Below are positions 46,438 to 55,902 of a stretch of 64,000 nt of DNA, in pieces. A program made the translations under genes and the position numbers. The notes beneath the pieces were generated by a model. It was not told the DNA's origin and ran no database searches. It saw nothing but the letters and a program-made list of their open reading frames with translations. Source of the stretch: Microcaldota archaeon (lineage in GTDB: Archaea > Micrarchaeota > Micrarchaeia > Micrarchaeales > CABMGC01); contig JAKASP010000001.1 in assembly GCA_021818995.1 (NCBI GenBank), positions 1-64,000 on the forward strand. Direction: 5' to 3'. Position 1 is the first letter of the stretch. Each line of letters opens with the position of its first letter.

Positions 46438-47430
46438 TCACACTCCGCTTATGCTGGTGAATATACCGCCTATTAGCGACGAGACCACGAAGAAGACCCC
46501 GAGCCCGACTAGCAGGAATGCGGGCAGATACCGTAACCCTTTGAGCACCGAGCCCGTAGATATAGCCGACACTATGAACGCACCGAAGCCGCAGATAAGT
46601 ATAACGCTTGCAAGAGCGAAGTTGTGATATGCTTCTACCGTTATCTTCGGAGGGCTCGGCCTCAGGAAGGAGACGCCGGCTGTAGGCAGGCCTCCGGGGT
46701 TCTGTTTGAGTATTCCGGCCCAGACCGTATCCGTAACCCCGATCATCTGCGATGTGAGCGCGTAGAGCACCGGGGCCCCGATAAGCGCCGCGAATGCTAT
46801 GAATATTGTATACATGAACAATTGTCCCGATATCTCCCTCTGGACCATGTGCTGGTTTCGTATGTCCTTCGCTATCTGGTTGAGAAGGTCGGTCATGCCT
46901 CCACCGTACTGTATGCCCTCGGTCATCATGCGTATCGTGTGCTGCAGCTGTAGCGACCTGTACCTCTTGCCGAGGTCGACCAGCGCCTGCTGGAGCGTCG
47001 TTCCGCTGTACAGCTCCTTGTTCATCTCCTTGACGTCCTCGCTGAAGAACCCGAATTCTGGCCTCGCGGCGAGCACCATCGACTTGTCAAGTGCTATTCC
47101 GCTTCGCACGTTCGCAGATGCGAGCTGCAGGTAGTCCGGGAGAAGGTCCTCAACGAACGTCTTTCTCTGCTCGATCTTGAACTCGAGCAGGCCGTAGATC
47201 ACGACCTCGAAGATCGCCGCGGAGATTATGCCAGCAAGAGCGGATATCTCGACGTTTATTCCTGCGCCGAGTGTGAGCGCGAACGGGATCACTATGAAGA
47301 GTCCGAGACCGCCAACTATCAGGATCTGCAGGAACTTGTTTATGTTCATCTTCACGCCTGCGAGCTGGAGCTCGCGGGCGAGCAGGTTTACGACGCTCCT
47401 TGATATCAGTCTCTCGTATTCTATCTTCAT
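46438..47430 (-). CDS. tadC: type IV pilus assembly membrane protein (TadC/ArlJ-like)
   Basis: DLLPDYLQLASANVRSGIALDKSMVLAARPEFGFFSEDVKEMNKELYSGTTLQQALVDLGKR (T2SSF). Confidence 0.85.
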   Translation of the reverse strand: MKIEYERLISRSVVNLLARELQLAGVKMNINKFLQILIVGGLGLFIVIPFALTLGAGINVEISALAGIISAAIFEVVIYGLLEFKIEQRKTFVEDLLPDYLQLASANVRSGIALDKSMVLAARPEFGFFSEDVKEMNKELYSGTTLQQALVDLGKRYRSLQLQHTIRMMTEGIQYGGGMTDLLNQIAKDIRNQHMVQREISGQLFMYTIFIAFAALIGAPVLYALTSQMIGVTDTVWAGILKQNPGGLPTAGVSFLRPSPPKITVEAYHNFALASVILICGFGAFIVSAISTGSVLKGLRYLPAFLLVGLGVFFVVSSLIGGIFTSISGV

Positions 47431-47434
47431 GAAC

Positions 47435-48595
47435 TCACATGGCGAAAGTTGGCCTCGATGACCTCATTATGTTAAGGAATATGACCTGCAGGAAGAAGAT
47501 GCCTATGACCGCGAAGAGCAGCGTGTTCTCATCAACTGTGAAGAGGTTGATGAACGTGGTGAGTATGGCCGCTACCGCTATCCCCATGCTCGGGAAGATC
47601 ACCCCGAAAAGCATGTAGAACATGGCGAGCGCGTTTAGCCTCTGCCCATACCTCCTCAACTCTATCACACGCTCCTGCTCGACCTCGTCGACAACACCCT
47701 GGAGCGCGCTGACCACGTCGGCGCCTGCCTTCAGGCTGACAGTCGCCTGAAGCATTATCCTCTTGAACGTCTTTGACTGCGACCTGTTGCTGACCTCGTC
47801 GAGCGCCTGCTCTATCGGAGTGCCCAGCTGCACCAGCTCCACGACCTTGGCGAACTCCAGGCTCGCGGCGCCGTAGCCGGTGCTGACAGCGGTGATCGCG
47901 TTGAAGAGCGGCATTCCGGATCGCATGCTTATGACAAGGTCCCTGGCTGCGAAGAGTATGTCCTTCTCTATGTCCTTGCCCAGCACCTTGCTCCTGTCAA
48001 GCGGGTATCGTATGAACCTATTGAATAGGCCGAAGTAGCACGCGGCTCCGAGGACAATCGCGAGGATGGGAGTCAGGCCGTAGATGATCAGAAGGGCGCC
48101 CACAGATACCATGATTACCGCGCTTATCGCTACCGAGTAGATGAACATCTTCCTGACGAACTCGTAGGGGCTCTCCTTTATGTTCTGCGCCCTGAGCGCG
48201 GCCTCGAGATCCTTGTGCATGCCTGCTACGCTCATCAGGTAGAGCTGGAGCTGGTTGGGCCTGCCCTGCGGATGCTGGAGTTTTGTCGAGACCTGCTGAC
48301 GCATCTGCGAGGAACTCGGAATCTCTTGTTTCTCAGCCTTGGGTCTCGGCTTCATGAAGCTCGGAATGGATATCGGCTTGCGCGGCTGCTGCTCAATCTC
48401 CATTCCAAATCTGGGCTGGGGTTGGGGCTGCGGTTTGGGCTGCTGCTTGGTCTGCGGCTGCGGCGGCTGCCCGCTGTCAGAGTATATCGGCTTTGACTTT
48501 ATCTTGAAAAAAAGGAACTTTTTGGGTTTGGTGAAGCCTACAAGCGGGCCTTTGCTCTCTTCCTTATCATCCTTCTTCTTGCCGAACAACGCCAT
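47435..48595 (-). CDS. tadC: type IV pilus assembly membrane protein (TadC/ArlJ-like) with Pro/Gln-rich N-terminal extension
   Basis: DILFAARDLVISMRSGMPLFNAITAVSTGYGAASLEFAKVVELVQLGTPIEQALDEVSNR; PPQPQTKQQPKPQPQPQPRFG. Confidence 0.85.
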   Translation of the reverse strand: MALFGKKKDDKEESKGPLVGFTKPKKFLFFKIKSKPIYSDSGQPPQPQTKQQPKPQPQPQPRFGMEIEQQPRKPISIPSFMKPRPKAEKQEIPSSSQMRQQVSTKLQHPQGRPNQLQLYLMSVAGMHKDLEAALRAQNIKESPYEFVRKMFIYSVAISAVIMVSVGALLIIYGLTPILAIVLGAACYFGLFNRFIRYPLDRSKVLGKDIEKDILFAARDLVISMRSGMPLFNAITAVSTGYGAASLEFAKVVELVQLGTPIEQALDEVSNRSQSKTFKRIMLQATVSLKAGADVVSALQGVVDEVEQERVIELRRYGQRLNALAMFYMLFGVIFPSMGIAVAAILTTFINLFTVDENTLLFAVIGIFFLQVIFLNIMRSSRPTFAM

Positions 48596-48612
48596 TGGAC
48601 CACGCAGGCTGC

Positions 48613-49227
48613 TTACTTGATATTCAGTCTGCCTTTTATCTCTTTAATTCTTTGGTTTCTCATGAGGACGAGTTCGCGCTGGTCCGCGCTCATCCTGCTC
48701 GTGTCCTCCCGCGCGGATATCTGCGACATCCCCTTTATCTCGTCGACTATTATGCCGAGCTGCTCGTCGTTGAAGACGTTCTCGTTGAGCCCTTCCTTTA
48801 TCTTCTCAAGGTCCGAGAGCTGGTCCTGCACCGAAAGCTTCGGCATCACCAGCTCTGCCTCCTTCGCCTGTTCCATCTTGGTCGAGACGCTTTCGGCAAG
48901 TTCCTTTCCGGCGCCGCCCACCATGCTCCTGAGCCTCGATGCTGCGCTCACCGTCTCTCTGGTGACCTCGCGCTTCGGCACGCGGACCTGCACCTGAGCC
49001 TGCGCCTGCGGTCTCGGCTGCTGAGGCGCTGCGGGAACCGTCTCGGTTCTCCGCACCTCGCCCCTCTCGAGAATCCGGTCGGCTTCGGCGTACTTGAGGG
49101 TCTTCACCTCCAGCCTGTTGGCAAAGACATCGCCAACGTCTATCGTGGCCTGCTCACCCACGTTCGAGGCCTCCATCGAGTCCACGAGCGACGCAGCACT
49201 TTCGTAATCTGAATAGGAATCCAACAA
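48613..49227 (-). CDS. hypothetical helical protein of the pilus machinery operon
   Basis: 204 aa between tadC and tadA, Q/P-rich linker. Confidence 0.5.
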   Translation of the reverse strand: MLDSYSDYESAASLVDSMEASNVGEQATIDVGDVFANRLEVKTLKYAEADRILERGEVRRTETVPAAPQQPRPQAQAQVQVRVPKREVTRETVSAASRLRSMVGGAGKELAESVSTKMEQAKEAELVMPKLSVQDQLSDLEKIKEGLNENVFNDEQLGIIVDEIKGMSQISAREDTSRMSADQRELVLMRNQRIKEIKGRLNIK

Positions 49228-49232
49228 AACAC

Positions 49233-50750
49233 CTACAACCTCTCCATCAGCTCCTTCGAGTACGGCTGGTTGCTCTCGACCATCTTGAGCACGCCATCGG
49301 GGCTCCTGTAGTAGCTCGAGACAACGTAACCCGCGGCATCGACGTCCACAACGTTGTTCTTGACCATCCAGTTGAGTACCTTCTTCTTGTCTTCGAGGTT
49401 ATTGGCTATCTCGCTCCTCTCGTAGCCTCCGTACAGGGATATCGTCTCGCTCATCCTCGCCAGCTCAGCTATCTGCGTGAATGCGTCGTTCCTGGTGTCC
49501 CACCTGTATATCACGTTGACGTCGCCGCTCCTGAGCATCTCCGAGAACTCGAGTACGCGCCTTATTCCGAGCCTCCTGTGCCTGAAGAGCGATATCACTC
49601 CTCCGAATGCGTTGAGCATGAGCTTCGGCACCTCGATTGGCGGGTTGGTCATACGCACTATAGTGTCCTGCGCGTTATCCGCGTGCACAGTGCCGTAGAC
49701 CGCGTGGCCTGTGTGTATTGCCTCGAAGAGCGTCTGCGCGTCGTCCTTGGTACGCACCTCTCCTACGAGCATCACGTCGGGCCTCTGCCTGAGCGCGTTG
49801 ATCATGAGGTTATAGAGAGACACTTCGCCCTTGCCCTCCGGGTTCGGCTGCCTTGTGAGCATGGGCACCCAGTGCAGGAAATTGGGAAGCGTGAGCTCGC
49901 GGTCCTGCTCTACAGAGATTATCCTATGCGTCGTTGGTATGAAGATGCTCATCGCGTTGAGGAAACTGGTCTTTCCGCTTGCGGTTCCTCCGGAGATGAG
50001 TATGCTGACCTCGTTCTCCACAGCCAGCCAGGTGAGCGCCGCGACATCGAGGTTTAGCGTTCCGTTGGCGATCATCGCGGTCATGGTCCACGGGTTCTTT
50101 CCGAACTTCCTTATCGTGATCGTGTTTCCTTTCTGCGATATCGGGTAGAGTGTCGCGTTGACTCGCGAGCCATCCGGAAGCTCGGCGTCCATGAGGGGCG
50201 AGAGGTTGCTTATCTGCCTGCCTATCCTCCTCCCTATCTGCTGCGCATCGTCGTAGATGACGTCCTCGCTCTGTATCAGCAGGTTGGTCTTGCACCACCC
50301 GAACTTCTTGTGGTAGACCCAGACCGGCTCCTTGGACGTATTCACTGCGATTTCCTCTAGGTTGTCGTCAGCCAGGGGTATCTCCAGGTCGCCCAGGCCG
50401 AGCATGAAGTTGACAACGTAAGCTATCAGCACCTTCTTCGTGTCCGGCGTGGAACCGGGCAGGTACCTGTCTATGATTATGTTCGCGGCCTCTATGTACT
50501 TCTGCGTAAGCTCGTCTACGTATTCCCTGTCCTCTATCCTCGACGGGTCTATGGGGACCATCGAGAGAAGCTCCTGCCTGAGCGAGATGAGTAGAACCTT
50601 GGTTGCGTCGCCGAGGCCAGGCACGGTCACCTCGTATATCGGTATGAAGCTGCCCTTGTCGGCTATGTTTATCTTTACCTTCAGCCCGTGGGCGTCGAGC
50701 TCGTAGGAAGCGTACTCCTTTCCTCCGTGTGTTGGTTGCGCATCCTGCAT
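49233..50750 (-). CDS. tadA: TadA/VirB11-like secretion ATPase
   Basis: ILISGGTASGKTSFLNAMSIFIP; RQRPDVMLVGEVRTKDDAQTLFEAIHTGHAVYGTVHAD. Confidence 0.95.
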   Translation of the reverse strand: MQDAQPTHGGKEYASYELDAHGLKVKINIADKGSFIPIYEVTVPGLGDATKVLLISLRQELLSMVPIDPSRIEDREYVDELTQKYIEAANIIIDRYLPGSTPDTKKVLIAYVVNFMLGLGDLEIPLADDNLEEIAVNTSKEPVWVYHKKFGWCKTNLLIQSEDVIYDDAQQIGRRIGRQISNLSPLMDAELPDGSRVNATLYPISQKGNTITIRKFGKNPWTMTAMIANGTLNLDVAALTWLAVENEVSILISGGTASGKTSFLNAMSIFIPTTHRIISVEQDRELTLPNFLHWVPMLTRQPNPEGKGEVSLYNLMINALRQRPDVMLVGEVRTKDDAQTLFEAIHTGHAVYGTVHADNAQDTIVRMTNPPIEVPKLMLNAFGGVISLFRHRRLGIRRVLEFSEMLRSGDVNVIYRWDTRNDAFTQIAELARMSETISLYGGYERSEIANNLEDKKKVLNWMVKNNVVDVDAAGYVVSSYYRSPDGVLKMVESNQPYSKELMERL

Positions 50751-50754
50751 CTGT

Positions 50755-51954
50755 TCACTTCGCCATCTCGTCGATGCCCTTCTTCACGTCCTCTACCTTC
50801 TTGTTCACCATCTCCACCTTCTTCGCGGTTTCGTTCATGCGCCCTTCGACCTGCTGCATCTGCATGCTCTTCTCAGCCACCTTTGACGTGTCGAGAGCCG
50901 AGATCGCCCTCAATTGCTCCTGGAGCTCGTCGAGCTCCTTCTTGAGATCGTCCTTCTCCCTTGATATAGAATCTATGCTATTTTTAATCCCATTCAGCCT
51001 GTCGCTGAGGTCCGAGAAGCCTCCGAACTGGGCCTTCATGTCAGAGAGCGTCTTCTTCACGTCGCCTATCTGCCTCTCTGCCACGGAGTACACCTTCCTG
51101 GCGTCGTCGCTGGATTTGGCTATGTCGTCGAGCATACGGGCGCGCTCGCGCGTTACCTGACGCTTCATAGCATCAGATTCCTGCTTGTATGCGCGCAGTG
51201 AGGAGTCGTAGTCCTGCACCTCCTTCTCCCTCTGGCCGAGCGTATCCTTCAATAGCTTTGTCTCTTCCTTCACGCTCTCTGCGAGTTCTGCGAAACCGCG
51301 CCTGCTCTGGTCCAGCGTAGAGTTCACGCTTGCGTTTAGCGCCTTCAGCCTGCCCTCAGAATCATCGAGCTTGGCCCTTATGTCGGCTATCGTGCGCCTC
51401 GAGTCGCTGTCGTTTCCGGTTATCGCTGAAGCAGCCTTGGCCTTCTCCTCTATCTCGGCAGCTTCCTTGTCGAGCTTTGCAGAGAGCTGGTCTATGAAGT
51501 CCTTCTTCTCCTTCAGCCTCTTGTAGGAGCCGTCGACCTGCAGGCTCAGCCTGTCTATCTGGTCGATTGCCTCCTTGACCTGTCCGGCTTTCTGCTTGAA
51601 TGCGCCCTCCGCGCCAGATACGTATTTCCTGAACTCGTCAAGCTTGACGTTGACCTGGTTGATCATGTTTACTTGGCTGGCGAGCTCAGCCTCCGCAACG
51701 CCCCTCTTCAGCTCTACTGTCTTCTTCGCTACCTCCACGCCCTCCTTTGTGACAGTCATCGGCGAGACGAACATCTTGCCGAGCTTGTAATTGACCCTTA
51801 CTATCTGCGCCTTCTCGAGCACGTCGGCCCATGTCTCTATTATGCCCTCGCTCACCTTCAGTGCCGCGGCTAGCGTCGTTGAATCCGTTTCGCCGTGCTC
51901 ATTGAGGTACCTGACAAGGTCGTCGATACTAGTGGTAATGGGCTGGTCGGCCAT
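50755..51954 (-). CDS. N-terminal winged-helix-like + long coiled-coil protein
   Basis: LVRYLNEHGETDSTTLAAALKVSEGIIETWADVLEKAQIVRVNY then ~300 aa heptad-rich. Confidence 0.6.
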   Translation of the reverse strand: MADQPITTSIDDLVRYLNEHGETDSTTLAAALKVSEGIIETWADVLEKAQIVRVNYKLGKMFVSPMTVTKEGVEVAKKTVELKRGVAEAELASQVNMINQVNVKLDEFRKYVSGAEGAFKQKAGQVKEAIDQIDRLSLQVDGSYKRLKEKKDFIDQLSAKLDKEAAEIEEKAKAASAITGNDSDSRRTIADIRAKLDDSEGRLKALNASVNSTLDQSRRGFAELAESVKEETKLLKDTLGQREKEVQDYDSSLRAYKQESDAMKRQVTRERARMLDDIAKSSDDARKVYSVAERQIGDVKKTLSDMKAQFGGFSDLSDRLNGIKNSIDSISREKDDLKKELDELQEQLRAISALDTSKVAEKSMQMQQVEGRMNETAKKVEMVNKKVEDVKKGIDEMAK

Positions 51955-52024
51955 GGTATACCATAAGGGTATCCCCTTTAAAGATTTAACTCTTTCTGGA
52001 CGAACAGGTAATCGTCGGCAAAAT

Positions 52025-52750
52025 CTAGCCGCTTGCGACCAGGAAGTCGCTCATCTCTATGCCCACCGCAGCTTCCGGCAGTATGATCCTGCGCGCCCCC
52101 GACCTTTCCATCTTCGGTATGTCGTCAAGGCGCTTTATCCTTGAGAGCACCCTCGTCTGCCTTCCCCCCCTGCGCGCCTCTATGGTTACCAGCGTGTTCT
52201 TTATGTCGTCGTCGTACAGGGTGCAGAGAGCGATCGCGCTGCCGAGGCGCGCCTGGTCCAGCGTTTCCTGCTTTGTAGGGTCGCCGTGGATCGCAAGCAG
52301 GCCGTTGCGGTGCGCCTTCCTCACCTCTGACTTGTTCTCGTCTATGAACACCGCCTGTATCTTGCTCTCGCTGAGCCTCTTCGAGAGCTCTATGCCCATG
52401 CCGTTTATCGGGGTTATGACCACGTGGCCCGACATGCCGCGCAGCCTCTGCTTGGTTATCGCGTAGCGCACGTCCACGCTGACAAGAAGCTGGTAGAAGA
52501 TGGTTGCGAAGGTTATCGTGAAGGCTATGTTGCCTATGCCCGCGAGCGTTAGAGAGAGCAGTATGAACGGGCTATTTGCGTCTACTAGGCTGGCGGACGG
52601 CGGGAACGTGGCCCCGATTATGTTCATGAAAGTGAAGAGCGCTGCTGCGAAGAAGCTGTAGTTCTCTGTCATGATCAGGGCAGTAGAGATGAAGAAGATT
52701 ACGACTATGAGCAGTATAGAAATAAGCTGTATCGCCCTGAACCTCACCAT
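52025..52750 (-). CDS. membrane protein with TrkA-N/RCK-like domain
   Basis: TM segments then GHVVITPINGMGIELSKRLSESKIQAVFIDENKSEVRKAHRNGLLAIHGDPT. Confidence 0.75.
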   Translation of the reverse strand: MVRFRAIQLISILLIVVIFFISTALIMTENYSFFAAALFTFMNIIGATFPPSASLVDANSPFILLSLTLAGIGNIAFTITFATIFYQLLVSVDVRYAITKQRLRGMSGHVVITPINGMGIELSKRLSESKIQAVFIDENKSEVRKAHRNGLLAIHGDPTKQETLDQARLGSAIALCTLYDDDIKNTLVTIEARRGGRQTRVLSRIKRLDDIPKMERSGARRIILPEAAVGIEMSDFLVASG

Positions 52751-53518
52751 CTAAACACCAGTTGACCTCACCATGTACTCTCCCATCTCTATGCCGGCCA
52801 GGTACTCCGGTATGACGGCCATATCAGCTCCTATCCCGTACACCTGCTTCCTTATGCCCTCGTCGGCCAGTCTCACAAGCACCTTTATCCTTGGGTTGAG
52901 CCTGCGCGCAACCATCGCCGACGTAACGTTGTTTACGTCGCTGTCAGAGACGAAGGCTATGGCGTATGCACGACCTATCCTGGCTGTGCTCAGCAGGTCT
53001 TGGCTAGTGAAGTCCCCGACTATGCCGAGTATGCGCTTCTCCGCGAACTCTGTGTCGCGGCCCTTCGTAGGGTCCAGGACTATGTAGCTTGTGTGCTGCT
53101 CCTCGAGCTTCTTGATCAGCCTATCGGCTATGTCGTTATACCCGCAGATTATGACGTGGTTCTTCAGGCCTCGCGCCTTGAAGACGTTTATTATCTGCTC
53201 CACGTTCGCGTATGTGAGGAAGTCTATCACCGCGGCTATGATGAAGCTCACTATGAGTATCCTGCTCAGGTTGTCGATCACTACTATCAGGACTATCGGT
53301 ACCCACTGTGAGGGGCTTTCGGCGAAAGCTATCGCTGCCAGTTCGGTCGAGGCCGCGGTGTTCTGCGCGTCGAAGAACGCCTCCAGAGTGAAGTAGGAGT
53401 CGAGGTAGAAGTTGTGCGTAATCGCCGAGAGCGCGAATGCAGAGAACGCTATGACCACGAACGCAATAACAATCGTGAGGACCATAACGTTGAACGCGTC
53501 TTCCTTGCTTGTCTGCAT
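52751..53518 (-). CDS. membrane protein with TrkA-N/RCK-like domain
   Basis: TMs then NHVIICGYNDIADRLIKKLEEQHTSYIVLDPTKGRDTEFAEKRILGIVGDFT. Confidence 0.8.
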   Translation of the reverse strand: MQTSKEDAFNVMVLTIVIAFVVIAFSAFALSAITHNFYLDSYFTLEAFFDAQNTAASTELAAIAFAESPSQWVPIVLIVVIDNLSRILIVSFIIAAVIDFLTYANVEQIINVFKARGLKNHVIICGYNDIADRLIKKLEEQHTSYIVLDPTKGRDTEFAEKRILGIVGDFTSQDLLSTARIGRAYAIAFVSDSDVNNVTSAMVARRLNPRIKVLVRLADEGIRKQVYGIGADMAVIPEYLAGIEMGEYMVRSTGV

Positions 53519-53521
53519 GAC

Positions 53522-53974
53522 TCAGACACCCTTTGTGAGCTCCCTGAAGAGCTCGTCGCTCGCGGATTTGTTTGGAGTGGCCACGAACTTCGCTCCGGCT
53601 TCCTTCAGCTTGTCCTTCAGGAACTCGTCGTTAGCTCGCGTCGCTATGACTATCTTGTCGTTCAGGCTGCGCGCGGTGATGACAGCGAATAGGTTCTTTG
53701 CGTCGTCGTCCATCGCGATCGCTATTGCCCTCGCCCTCTCTATCCCTGCGGACCTGAGCACCTTCGATGAGGTGGCGTCGCCGAGGATCGCAGGAACGCC
53801 GCGCTCGTTGAGCGCGTCTATCTTGTTCTTGTCCTCGTCTATCACAACTATGTCGACATTGTGCTGCAGGAGTATGTCGACTATTTTCTCGCCCACGAGC
53901 CCGTAGCCGCAGATAATGATGTGGTCGCTAGGTTCGGTCGCCATGCTTTCGAGTGATTCTACAAAAGCAAGCAT
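53522..53974 (-). CDS. soluble TrkA-N/RCK protein
   Basis: DHIIICGYGLVGEKIVDILLQHNVDIVVIDEDKNKIDALNERGVPAILGDAT. Confidence 0.85.
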   Translation of the reverse strand: MLAFVESLESMATEPSDHIIICGYGLVGEKIVDILLQHNVDIVVIDEDKNKIDALNERGVPAILGDATSSKVLRSAGIERARAIAIAMDDDAKNLFAVITARSLNDKIVIATRANDEFLKDKLKEAGAKFVATPNKSASDELFRELTKGV

Positions 53975-54001
53975 AAAAAAGTATGCATGAGACTGTCAGA
54001 G

Positions 54002-54505
54002 CTAGTGCTGCTGCGGCGACTTGAGGAAAGCGAGTATATCTTTTATTCTCGTGGGGTCTGTCTCAAGCCCCAGGCTGTTGACCAATGAGAGTATCTCAGC
54101 TTCAGACCCCGGCTTTCCAAGGGAAAGCAGGAAGTAGTATGCGTATATGTATACAAGATGGCTTTTGACGTTCGCCTTGAAGAGAAGCTTTGTGATTTCG
54201 GGATTCGCGTCTATGCCCACGCTCTTCAGCGTTTTCGAGATATTCTCCTGGTTTATCTCTCTGCCCGAGAAACTCAGGAACCCTGCCGCATATATGTACG
54301 GCATTACCTCCTTCATGTGCATCTTGACGTTCTCGTTGTCGAAAAGCCGCCTCAGTTCCGCCTCGAGGAAACCCTTTGTAGAGTCGGAGAGAGAATCTAT
54401 GATTGCCTTTAGCGTGGAAAAAGAAACGTCGGCATAAGCATCGGAATCTACGCTTTCACCAATTGCCACTCGCCCACCCCAGTTTGGATTATGCCTCTCT
54501 GTCAA
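54002..54505 (-). CDS. protein with two P1/L12-stalk-like N-terminal domains
   Basis: YIYAAGFLSFSGREINQENISKTLKSVGIDANPEITKLLFKA and YIYAYYFLLSLGKPGSEAEILSLVNSLGLETDPTRIKDILAFL. Confidence 0.5.
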   Translation of the reverse strand: MTERHNPNWGGRVAIGESVDSDAYADVSFSTLKAIIDSLSDSTKGFLEAELRRLFDNENVKMHMKEVMPYIYAAGFLSFSGREINQENISKTLKSVGIDANPEITKLLFKANVKSHLVYIYAYYFLLSLGKPGSEAEILSLVNSLGLETDPTRIKDILAFLKSPQQH

Positions 54506-54546
54506 TTTAAAGGTTTATGTTAAGATGTGCTTAGGTTACGGATAGA

Positions 54547-54924
54547 TTATTTTGACAGCTCATCTTCTATCAGTTTTGCATCTTTCAGATCTTTTTCTCT
54601 GCCGAAAGCTTTCTTCCACTCAAGCACATCTTCTAGCTTTACCACGCGGACTCCGTCAATGTTCTCGGCTTCTCTGATCAGCTTCGCTACCTCCTTGTCG
54701 AAGGAGTTGAAACGCCATTCATCGGCGATTTCGAAGCAGTCCTTCCTAAGGACTTTGCTACCTCTAGGAAGCTGGAGTTCTTCCCATCCCTCTCGTTTCA
54801 ATCTCGCGTATACATCTGGCACGACTATGATGTCTATGTCATGCGTCTCCCTGATTTCATGAGCCGTGAGGGGCACGGAGCCAAACAGGGCGTATTTTCC
54901 TTCTGGAAGATTGAGCCTTTTCAC
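54547..54924 (-). CDS. nucleotidyltransferase-fold protein
   Basis: KYALFGSVPLTAHEIRETHDIDIIVVPDVY (GS...DxD). Confidence 0.6.
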   Translation of the reverse strand: MKRLNLPEGKYALFGSVPLTAHEIRETHDIDIIVVPDVYARLKREGWEELQLPRGSKVLRKDCFEIADEWRFNSFDKEVAKLIREAENIDGVRVVKLEDVLEWKKAFGREKDLKDAKLIEDELSK

Positions 54925-54970
54925 TTTATCTCTTATTTCCGTGAAATCCGCAATCTCACCATCAATATCC

Positions 54971-55043
54971 TAGCTCCAGCCAGATTCGAACTGGCGTCAG
55001 CGGGTCCAGAGCCCGCCGTCCTTGACCGCTAGACGATGGAGCT
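54971..55043 (-). tRNA. tRNA-Gln (CTG)
   Basis: AGCTCCA/TGGAGCT acceptor, GCGGG-CTCTGGA-CCCGC anticodon arm, GCCAG-TTCGAAT-CTGGC T arm. Confidence 0.92.
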
Positions 55044-55100
55044 GCGCATCCTATTCCGCACTCGCATTTAATAAGATTTTAGCCATATAGGAATGTTTCG

Positions 55101-55835
55101 ATGAGGATAGCGGGCGGCTTCAGCCTTTCCAGGGAGGTAGAGGACATACTCATAGCGGACGCTGCGCTGACCATCGGCTTCGCGCTCGTGCTCTCAGGCG
55201 GCGTCTTCGGGGTGTCTTCCTTCGGGTTCATACTCATGCTCCCGATCGCGCTCGTGGCTGTGTCTCTCTCCTTCGTGCTCCACGAGCTGATGCACAAGTT
55301 CGTGGCGCAGCGCTTTGGGGCCATGGCCGCATTTAGGAAGTCCGACTACGGCATAATAATAACGCTGATAACCAGCGTTTTCGGCTTCCTCATAGGGCTA
55401 CCAGGGGCAACGGTCATCTACGCACCACACTTCACTAGAAAAGAGGAAGGCTACGTCTCGCTCGCGGGCCCGCTGACCAACTTCGCGGTCTTCGCCGTGT
55501 TCTTCGTGATCGGCAGCGTAGCTTTCAGCGGCTTCTCGCAGAACTTCCTGGGCTCATTGCAGACAACTTCGCTAACGGCAGGCACATACCTGCGCGCTGT
55601 GGTCGGGTTCACGGTATTCATCAGCATCTACCTCGCCTTCTTCAACATGCTGCCGATCATGCCGCTGGACGGAAGCAAGGTGCTGAAGTGGAGCAAGCCT
55701 GTCTACTTCACAATGATGGCCACCATTTTTGTGCTCCTGTTCATGATCACGGGCCTCGCTCTGATACCCAACCTCGTGTTCATACTGATAATAGCGCTGG
55801 TGTTGTCGATGGTCTACAGGTCTATCATCTTCTGA
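55101..55835 (+). CDS. site-2 protease-like M50 metallopeptidase
   Basis: VLHELMHKFVAQRFG; FFNMLPIMPLDGSKVL. Confidence 0.88.
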   Translation: MRIAGGFSLSREVEDILIADAALTIGFALVLSGGVFGVSSFGFILMLPIALVAVSLSFVLHELMHKFVAQRFGAMAAFRKSDYGIIITLITSVFGFLIGLPGATVIYAPHFTRKEEGYVSLAGPLTNFAVFAVFFVIGSVAFSGFSQNFLGSLQTTSLTAGTYLRAVVGFTVFISIYLAFFNMLPIMPLDGSKVLKWSKPVYFTMMATIFVLLFMITGLALIPNLVFILIIALVLSMVYRSIIF

Positions 55836-55902
55836 ACGTCGACGAGCCGCAAAGCATTTATTAACTTTCATAGGCATATTCTAAGTTAAGGGGGTCAACC
55901 TC

